Source of the DNA: Candidatus Endolissoclinum faulkneri L5
GTDB taxonomy: Bacteria > Pseudomonadota > Alphaproteobacteria > Thalassobaculales > Thalassobaculaceae
Length of the DNA stretch: 64,000 nt
Direction: 5' to 3'
NCBI RefSeq assembly: GCF_000510265.1
Contig: NZ_CP006745.1
Span: 1-64,000 of the forward strand
Below, piece by piece: positions 57,729-64,000 of the stretch. Under the pieces are notes generated by a model. The model saw nothing but the letters and a program-made list of their open reading frames with translations, had not been told where the DNA came from and ran no database searches. Numbering within the stretch: position 1 is the first letter of the stretch; every line of letters starts with the position of its first letter. The position numbers were made by a program, and so were the translations under genes.

Positions 57729-58381
57729 TTTTTATATATGACATATTGTTTGTTTTATTATAATACGTTAAAGCTAATCTAGTAGTAGAAGCACGATTTA
57801 TTTTGCTCTTTAATACAATTTTAGTGATTTATTAAAAATAATTCATCTGTTATGCCTAAAAGCTGATTTTTAAGTAATAGTGGTATTGTCATCTATTAAG
57901 CAATTTGTTTTTATGCATAGATAGTTATGCTATAATTATTTATGTTTTTTGATTACCTAAATAAACTAAATAGCCGAGCATTAGTGCTCGGTTAAAAATT
58001 AAAGCCGTAATAGTTTAAAATTTCTGCTATAATTAGTTTTTATGCAGTTAAATATAGGCTAGGGTTTTTATCTATTTCTTGACTATAGATCTTAGCCCAA
58101 GAAATAGTTGTTATTATTATCGATAATACCTGATAATTTGCTTATTTTATTATTGAGATAACTAATTCTAACTTGTTTTAGTCGACATATTAATCTACCT
58201 ATTTATATTTCTTTAACGTAAAACTTACAATTAAGTTGGTAAATAGGGAAATATCTGATCTGTTGTTTCCTAGATTAATTTCTCTAAATGTTACATCTAT
58301 AAAACTTTTGTACAATAGCGGTAGTTATTATATTCTTTAATTGCTAAATTATTCCTCTAAGGAAGGCTTAATTGAAACGAA
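57729..58381. other. Spacer between convergent M16 protease gene and asd
   Basis: About 650 bp with a compact GC-rich hairpin at 57971-57994 and a looser one at 58072-58107. No gene remnant was recognised. Confidence 0.5.
57971..57994. terminator. GC-rich hairpin, possible terminator
   Basis: A ten-pair stem (one G-T) including GCCGAGCA/TGCTCGGT around TTAG, followed by AAAATT. It lies between convergent genes, 240 bp after the M16 gene and 390 bp beyond the asd stop codon. Confidence 0.45.
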
Positions 58382-59407
58382 CTAAGGATTTTTTTTTAAA
58401 AAGTTAGCTGCCAGATTTTCAGCAATCTGAACGGCGTTTAGTGCAGCACCCTTTCGGAGGTTATCACTAACGCACCACAGCACTAAGCCATTATTTACAG
58501 TAGGATCTTTACGCAAGCGACTGACATAAACTGCATCCTTGCCTGCGCTATCTAGCGGCGTAGAATAGCTCGCTTCTGATGGGTTGTCAACTACTACTAA
58601 GCCAGGAAAAGATTGCATAGCTTGACGAGCTGATTCAGGATTAATTGGCTTTTTGGTTTCAATGAAAATTGCTTCGGAATGGCCAATAAAAACTGGAACA
58701 CGTACGCAGTGAGCAACAACTTCAATATCTTGATCAAGGATTTTTTTTGTCTCAAACGTCATTTTCCATTCTTCTTTAGTGAATCCGTCATCCATAAAAT
58801 TATCGATGTGAGGAATGACGTTGAAAGCAATTTTTTTAGTGAAAGTTTTGGATTTAATTGGGTTATTTAGATAGATTGAGTGAGATTGTTTAAATAATTC
58901 ATCTATTCCGTCATTACCAGCGCCTGAGACTGATTGGTAAGTGGCAACAAGTACTCGTTTTACGCAAAAAGAGTCGTGTATTGGTTTGAGCGCCACGACC
59001 ATTTGAGCTGTAGAACAATTTGGATTAGCTATTATATTCTTCTTGTCATAGTAAGACATTGCTTCCAAGTTTACTTCTGGTACTATTAGTGGTACTTCTG
59101 GGTCCGTGCGAAATGCAGAGCTGTTGTCAATTACAACGCAACCAGATTGACTAGCCTTTGGTGCATACTCAAGAGAAATGTTCTTACCTGCAGAGAACAA
59201 TGCAATATCTATTTTAGAAAAGTCAAATTTTGCTAATTTTTCGACAACTAAAGTTTTATTCTCTCCATAGGATACTAGATTTCCAGCAGAATAGTCCGAA
59301 GCTAGGGCAATAACTTTGTTAGTGGGAAAATTACGCCTAGCTAGCGTGCTTAACATTTCACGACCAACAGCGCCCGTGGCCCCTACAACAGCAATTGTAT
59401 AGTTCAT
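58382..59407 (-). CDS. asd: Aspartate-semialdehyde dehydrogenase
   Basis: Makes aspartate semialdehyde, the branch point to DAP/lysine, threonine and methionine. The NADP-binding VVGATGAVGREM is at residues 6-17. The catalytic cysteine is in NPNCSTAQM and the histidine is in HCVRVPVFIGHSE. I chose the ATG at 59407 (341 aa) with AAAGGA upstream; the frame runs on to 59473 with no conservation. Together with lysA it supports DAP for peptidoglycan and lysine, while thrB is missing from its usual place. Confidence 0.95.
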   Translation of the reverse strand: MNYTIAVVGATGAVGREMLSTLARRNFPTNKVIALASDYSAGNLVSYGENKTLVVEKLAKFDFSKIDIALFSAGKNISLEYAPKASQSGCVVIDNSSAFRTDPEVPLIVPEVNLEAMSYYDKKNIIANPNCSTAQMVVALKPIHDSFCVKRVLVATYQSVSGAGNDGIDELFKQSHSIYLNNPIKSKTFTKKIAFNVIPHIDNFMDDGFTKEEWKMTFETKKILDQDIEVVAHCVRVPVFIGHSEAIFIETKKPINPESARQAMQSFPGLVVVDNPSEASYSTPLDSAGKDAVYVSRLRKDPTVNNGLVLWCVSDNLRKGAALNAVQIAENLAANFLKKNP

Positions 59408-60421
59408 TTTATTTCCTTTGGAATATCTGGTGCTGCTATTACGCAATGGTATTAGCTTTTTTTTGATTAACATACCTTGCAGCTGACATTGAAGCGGAGG
59501 AAAAATATTTTATTATTATAGGTGTTTCAGAACGGTAAGCGTAAAAATGTTGTTTGTTGAAATAAATAACACAAGAATTGAGTCATAAAAATTATTGTTT
59601 TAAATTAAGGAAATTGTAAGTAATATTTTACTACTTTAAAAGATTAATTTAATGAATAAATAACACGTTGTTTTAGTATTTACCTGTTAAAAATTACTAG
59701 CTAATACTTTTGATCTGAATTTGCTTACTTACTAAATGTGGTATATTGTAAAAGCCTAAATAGCTTAAATTAAACAAATATAAAGAATATTTTGTGACGC
59801 TAGTTTTTTGTTTAAGATATCTTAACATTAATCTTAATTGGGATTCATTATACACCTCTAATCAAACTGTTTATAAATACTGATAATGAATTATATTTCT
59901 GTGCACTAATTGACTAAGAAGATATTCTTCTTTGGTAAAAATACTACTTTAGCCTTTTTAAGTTGGAGGTGTTAGGATAATAGAATGGCGATATTCATAA
60001 TCAGTCCATCGACTTATCAATCAAAAATGGATAGTGTCATATGTCATAGTTTATGCGATCAGTAAGTTAATGGTTAAATTAATTAATATTTTGTAACTTC
60101 TGATAAAGTTATCTTAAAACGTAGTAATTAGCATAATTTTTTTGATTAAATTTGTTAAAAGTTTTATTCAAATTAGCGAATTTTCAGTAATCTAATAGAC
60201 GTGCGAAATAAATAAAGTTTTTTACTAATAAAATTAGCAAGAGGAACATTGCTAAATGTATGTTCTAAGCTAATACTAATCATTATGGTCAATTGTTAAT
60301 AGTACAATATACTATTAAATTCAAGCTTACCGCCGTAGAAATTGGATTATTTAATGCCCTTTGATATTAATAATTTTATTTATTATTAATATCAATTTTT
60401 TCCTAAAAATATCCATAGATC
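59408..60421. other. 1-kb gene-free spacer between asd and ppa
   Basis: Holds the asd promoter region (the frame extends to 59473 without homology). I see no gene, RNA or repeat that I can support. Confidence 0.5.
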
Positions 60422-60961
60422 TCATGGAGAGTTTTTATTGCTAGCAGATTTAATTCCATCGCTTATAAATTTAAAAGCCTCTTCTACTCCTTTCCAGCGA
60501 TCGATGCGTACCCATTTCTCAGGTTCAAGATCTTTGTAGTGAGTAAAAAAATGCTTTATTTGTTCTGTTAAAATCGTTGGCAAGTCTGTCCATGAAATTA
60601 CATTCGTGTAATAAGGATGTAATTTATCAGTCGGTACAGCAAGGATTTTTTCGTCCATGCCTTCCTGATCTTCCATGATTAATAGACCAATCGGGCGAAC
60701 GTTAACTATTGCTTTTGGCATAATCGGGCTGTTAGTTACCACCATCACATCTATAGGATCTTTATCATTAGCCAGAGTGTGGGGTATAAAGCCATAATTA
60801 CAAGGATAGGTCATTGCTGTGTGTAGGAAACGGTCAACGAATAAAGCTTGGCTTTCTTTATTAAATTCATATTTTATGGGATAGGAACCAAGAGATATCT
60901 CGATTAGTACATTTATGTCGTGAGGCGGGTTTTTACCAATAGGAATTTGAGATATACGCAT
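60422..60961 (-). CDS. ppa: Inorganic pyrophosphatase (family I)
   Basis: Hydrolyses pyrophosphate from biosynthetic reactions. The metal-binding signature NDKDPIDVMV and the segments MTYPCNYGFIPHTL and DQEGMDEKILAVP are complete. WVRIDRWKGVEEAF is the C-terminal signature. At 179 aa it is standard. GGAGA precedes the ATG. It stands alone between spacers. Confidence 0.96.
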   Translation of the reverse strand: MRISQIPIGKNPPHDINVLIEISLGSYPIKYEFNKESQALFVDRFLHTAMTYPCNYGFIPHTLANDKDPIDVMVVTNSPIMPKAIVNVRPIGLLIMEDQEGMDEKILAVPTDKLHPYYTNVISWTDLPTILTEQIKHFFTHYKDLEPEKWVRIDRWKGVEEAFKFISDGIKSASNKNSP

Positions 60962-61610
60962 AATTTAATTCTCCAAAATAAATCAGGATAGCTAGTAAAA
61001 TATAGTACATAAAAACTATTGATCTGTTGGTCTAGAAAAGTATCCTCTCTCTTGTAGAGAGAACTATATAAATATAAATAGTCAATATACGTATAAGCTA
61101 TAATGCATATTATTTTACTATAATTAATTTTTTGTAAAGACTGCAATGATAAAGATTAAAATAGTTGTTGTTATTTAATATCTTAAGAATTAATAATAAA
61201 TTAGAAATTCAGTTATATTAAATCTTTTGATTTATATTGATATTAACGAGAATTATAGATTACAGAAAAATGTAGTTGCATTTTTATGCGACCATAGTAA
61301 CTAGTAATATATTATAGATTGCAGCCCAAAATACCTAAAATCCGTAAAACACATTTTAGGTATTTACTAAAAACATGGATTAATAAGATGTATATATCTT
61401 AATATATAGGCAAATAAGCATATGCAAGCTATTCTTTGTATTATCTTTTGCCAGCGCATTTAACAATAGATTAAGCGACAAACTCAGTAAAATTAAACTA
61501 CGATTAAGCTATAAGGGCTACTTTTGTAAAAATGATGCTTTACTACCACAGTGGGGCAATGTCCTATTATTTTAATGTCGCGCTTTCATTTCTTGTTATA
61601 TTATAAATGA
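60962..61610. other. Spacer between ppa and pnp
   Basis: About 650 bp. A 13-bp hairpin at 61329-61365 (11-nt loop) may be the pnp terminator. About 35 bp directly after the pnp stop (61576-61610) match the duplicated fragment at 16.7 kb. Confidence 0.5.
61329..61365. terminator. Hairpin downstream of pnp
   Basis: A 13-bp perfect stem, AAATACCTAAAAT (61329-61341) with 61353-61365, with an 11-nt loop. It lies 245 bp beyond the pnp stop on the minus strand; distance makes the link uncertain. Confidence 0.4.
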
Positions 61611-63725
61611 TTATTTAATATTATCTGCTAAATCATTACCAGTATCCTGGTCTATAATTTTCATAGAAAGTTTAACTTTGCCGCGATCATCAAAGCCAAT
61701 GACCTTAACTTTAACTTTGTCACCTTCTTTAACTACTTCGGAAACAGTCTCAGGACGCTTCCCTCGCGTTAGCTGACTGATATGAACAAGACCATCCTTT
61801 GAGCCAAAAAAGTTTACAAAAGCACCAAAATCAAGTGTTTTAACTACTTTACCGTCATAGACTTTACCTATCTCTGGCTCAGAGATGAGTGAATAAATCC
61901 AGTTATGCGCAGCCTCCAGTGCGATCTTATCTACTGCAACAATTTTAACGTTGCCATCGTCTTCAACATCAATTTTAGCACCGGTAGTTTCGCAAATTTC
62001 GCGAATTACTTTACCACGTGAACCAATGACATCGCGTATTTTATTTACTGGAATTTTAATCGATCTCATCTTTGGTGCCGTTTTTGATACATGTTCACGA
62101 GCAATCGGTAAAATCTTATTCATCTCGTTGAGGATGTCCAGCCTACCGTTCTTTGCCTGCTCTAGCGCAATCTTAATGATTTCGATTGTTATAGAGGTGA
62201 TTTTGATGTCCATTTGTAGAGCAGTTATACCTTTGTTAGTGCCGGCAACTTTTAAATCCATATCACCCAATTCGTCTTCGTCACCTAATATGTCAGATAA
62301 AACAACGAATTCTTCACCTTTTTTTATTAGTCCCATAGCTATGCCAGCTACAGGACGAACTAAAGGCACACCAGCATCCATAAGAGATAAGGATGCGCCG
62401 CAGACAGTTGCCATCGAAGAAGAGCCGTTTGCTTCAGTAATTTCAGATACCACTCGTAAGGTGTACGGAAAATGCTCTTTGCTAGGTAATAAAGGTTTTA
62501 GAGAACGCCAGGCTAGTTTACCGTGACCAACTTCACGACGCCCAGGAGGGCCCATGCGCCCGACTTCGTTTACTGAAAACGCTGAGAAATTATAATGAAG
62601 TAAAAAGTGTTCTCGATATTCTCCTTCTAAGGCATCGACTATCTGTTCATCATGACTACTACCCAGGGTGGTAATCACCATAGCTTGTGTTTCACCGCGA
62701 GTAAAAAGAGCGGATCCATGAAGTCGTGGAAACAGCCCAATTTCAGCAGCTATTGGGCGAATAGTGGAGGTATTGCGCTCATCGATACGTTTACCGGTAT
62801 TTAATATGCGACTGCGCACAATATCAGATTCTATATTTTTCAATAAAGTATTTGCTACTTCTTCTTCTAGCAAATCATCAATTGACTCAATAGCTTTTTT
62901 CTTAGCGTCTATAATTTTATTTTGTCGTTTAATCTTGTTAGGCTCGTCATAGGCAGTTTCCATCATAGCTTTACCAGAAGCTTCTAGTTTTCTTCGTATT
63001 GCCTTGATATCTAACTTAGTTTCTGGTAGATCCATAGGATCTTTTGCGCAAGCTTCAGCAAGTTCTATTATTGCGTCGATCATTGGCTGAAAACTTTTAT
63101 GCCCAAAATTAATAGCATCGAGCATTACTTTTTCAGACAACTCATATGCCATAGATTCTACCATAAGCAGCCCTTCTTGAGTGCCGGCAAGTACTAAATC
63201 AAGCTCGCTTTTCTTAGCAGTATCTATCGTTGGGTTTAAAATATATTGACCATCACTGTAGCCGACACGGGCAGCTCCAATCGGGCCTAAAAACGGCGCG
63301 CCAGACAAACACAAAGCGGCAGAAGTGCCGAGCATTGCAACAATATCTGGATCATTTTTTAGATCATGAGCAAGCACTGTACAGATAACTTGCACTTCAT
63401 TTTTAAATTCATTGACAAATAATGGACGTATCGGTCGGTCAATTAAGCGTGATGTGAGTGTTTCTTTCTCGTTTGGACGTGATTCTCGCTTGAAGAAGCC
63501 ACCAGGAACTTTACCTGCGGCATAAGTTTTTTCCTGGTAATGCACTGATAACGGGAAAAAATCTATATCATGGCGTTGAGTTTTATTTATGACCACAGTG
63601 CATAGAACGGCAGTATTTCCATAGCGAGCAAGAACTGCACCATCTGCTTGGCGTGCAATTTTACCTGTCTCAAAGGAGAAGGTTCGATTACCCCATTCAA
63701 TTTCCTTACGGTATACTTCAAACAT
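61611..63725 (-). CDS. pnp: Polyribonucleotide nucleotidyltransferase (PNPase)
   Basis: Phosphorolytic 3'-5' exoribonuclease of the RNA degradosome. Two RNase PH domains are complete, with [27 protein letters not shown] in the first and [16 protein letters not shown] in the second. A KH domain ([15 protein letters not shown]) and a C-terminal S1 domain ([19 protein letters not shown]) follow. At 704 aa it is full length. AAGGA precedes the ATG. The final 30 or so codons and 3' flank exist again as a decayed copy at 16.7 kb. rpsO, the usual upstream neighbour, is not found in the 275 bp left in the window. Confidence 0.97.
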   Translation of the reverse strand: MFEVYRKEIEWGNRTFSFETGKIARQADGAVLARYGNTAVLCTVVINKTQRHDIDFFPLSVHYQEKTYAAGKVPGGFFKRESRPNEKETLTSRLIDRPIRPLFVNEFKNEVQVICTVLAHDLKNDPDIVAMLGTSAALCLSGAPFLGPIGAARVGYSDGQYILNPTIDTAKKSELDLVLAGTQEGLLMVESMAYELSEKVMLDAINFGHKSFQPMIDAIIELAEACAKDPMDLPETKLDIKAIRRKLEASGKAMMETAYDEPNKIKRQNKIIDAKKKAIESIDDLLEEEVANTLLKNIESDIVRSRILNTGKRIDERNTSTIRPIAAEIGLFPRLHGSALFTRGETQAMVITTLGSSHDEQIVDALEGEYREHFLLHYNFSAFSVNEVGRMGPPGRREVGHGKLAWRSLKPLLPSKEHFPYTLRVVSEITEANGSSSMATVCGASLSLMDAGVPLVRPVAGIAMGLIKKGEEFVVLSDILGDEDELGDMDLKVAGTNKGITALQMDIKITSITIEIIKIALEQAKNGRLDILNEMNKILPIAREHVSKTAPKMRSIKIPVNKIRDVIGSRGKVIREICETTGAKIDVEDDGNVKIVAVDKIALEAAHNWIYSLISEPEIGKVYDGKVVKTLDFGAFVNFFGSKDGLVHISQLTRGKRPETVSEVVKEGDKVKVKVIGFDDRGKVKLSMKIIDQDTGNDLADNIK

Positions 63726-64000
63726 ATTTATTATCCTTTAGTTTCAAATATGAATATACAATATTTTTACCTCTTCTTACTAGTAAAACCGTATCGGAGG
63801 AATGCTAGTAAACGAAGTAGGCAACAAAATTTCACTGCATGCTACACATAGGTTAGCTAAAGGAAACTCGAGACTAAATTTGCGATGAAGAAAAAAGATA
63901 AACGCTTCTTGCACCATAATCCAGAAATTACAGATACGATTCTTGTATTTTAATTTATGCATGCGTATTTTGCAATGGATAGTAATTTAGTCAAGCGCAT
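63726..64000. other. Spacer upstream of pnp, to window end
   Basis: 275 bp holding the pnp promoter and leader. A 60-codon minus-strand frame here resembles no protein that I know. There is no rpsO. Confidence 0.45.

Noticed and set aside
61951-62526. 191-codon plus-strand open frame opposite pnp
   Set aside because: Serine- and isoleucine-rich mirror of conserved pnp codons. A shadow, not a gene.
63780-63962. 60-codon minus-strand frame upstream of pnp, tested as rpsO
   Set aside because: It lacks the S15 C-terminal RRLLDYL-type motif and any other S15 feature.
1-64000. CRISPR arrays, insertion sequences, prophage, toxin-antitoxin or secondary-metabolite genes
   Set aside because: No repeat-spacer periodicity, transposase, integrase, NRPS or PKS motif was seen. 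Tandem repeats are only two-copy and the hairpins share no sequence.

Overview
The window looks like part of the chromosome of a genome-reduced alphaproteobacterial symbiont. Every recognisable gene is a single-copy core gene. Gene neighbourhoods are alphaproteobacterial: PDRP-maf-coaE-dnaQ next to an origin, prs-rplY-pth-ychF, yajC-secD-secF-Mth938-phytoene synthase-like, ispH..rnhA, and ftsK-lolA. The DNA is AT-rich, and by my addition only about 58% of it codes. The rest is long AT-rich spacer with eroded gene remains. I saw no transposases, phage genes, plasmid genes or CRISPR arrays. From memory, this mix of low coding density, Rhodospirillales-like genes and AT-richness resembles Candidatus Endolissoclinum faulkneri, a tunicate symbiont. 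That identification is an inference.

Layout. 1-313: probable oriC with DnaA boxes. 314-3568: PDRP, maf, coaE, dnaQ (+) facing secB (-). 5.2-11 kb: an E. coli-type lysA (+) facing a gcvT-gcvH-gcvP operon (-). 11.7-14 kb: ispH and rnhA, without the thrB usually between them. 15.4-17.5 kb: ubiH-like monooxygenase and a Trm112-like protein (-), separated by a decayed duplicate of the 3' end of pnp. 18-25 kb: murJ, trpS, a decayed nfuA, SPFH protein and NfeD. 25.5-30.5 kb: hemH, hisB-hisH, tRNA-Ser(GCT). 31-36 kb: prs-rplY-pth-ychF and proC (-). 36.6-43 kb: rarA, rluC, pdxJ (+), flavin reductase-like protein (-). 44.2-49.8 kb: yajC-secD-secF, Mth938/NDUFAF3-like, dCTP deaminase, phytoene synthase/NDUFAF6-like. 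49.8-54.2 kb: an ftsK pseudogene, then lolA. 56.4-63.7 kb: M16 protease (+), then asd, ppa and pnp (-).

Functionally this is a minimal housekeeping set. It covers replication and proofreading (oriC, dnaQ, rnhA, rarA), cofactors (coaE, hemH, pdxJ, ubiH), DAP/lysine, proline and histidine steps (asd, lysA, proC, hisB, hisH), glycine cleavage, envelope and secretion (secB, secDF-yajC, lolA, murJ), and RNA/translation (pnp, pth, rplY, ychF, trpS, rluC). Several expected neighbours (aroE, thrB, crcB, hisA/hisF) are missing from their usual places. ftsK, nfuA and possibly timA survive only as remnants.

The strongest unexplained signal is a set of long, perfect, short-loop inverted repeats, unrelated in sequence. 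They lie in spacers (stems up to 28 bp) and also inside genes (dnaQ, gcvT, hisH, rluC, secD). They are far more frequent and more perfect than chance predicts, and most do not look like ordinary terminators.
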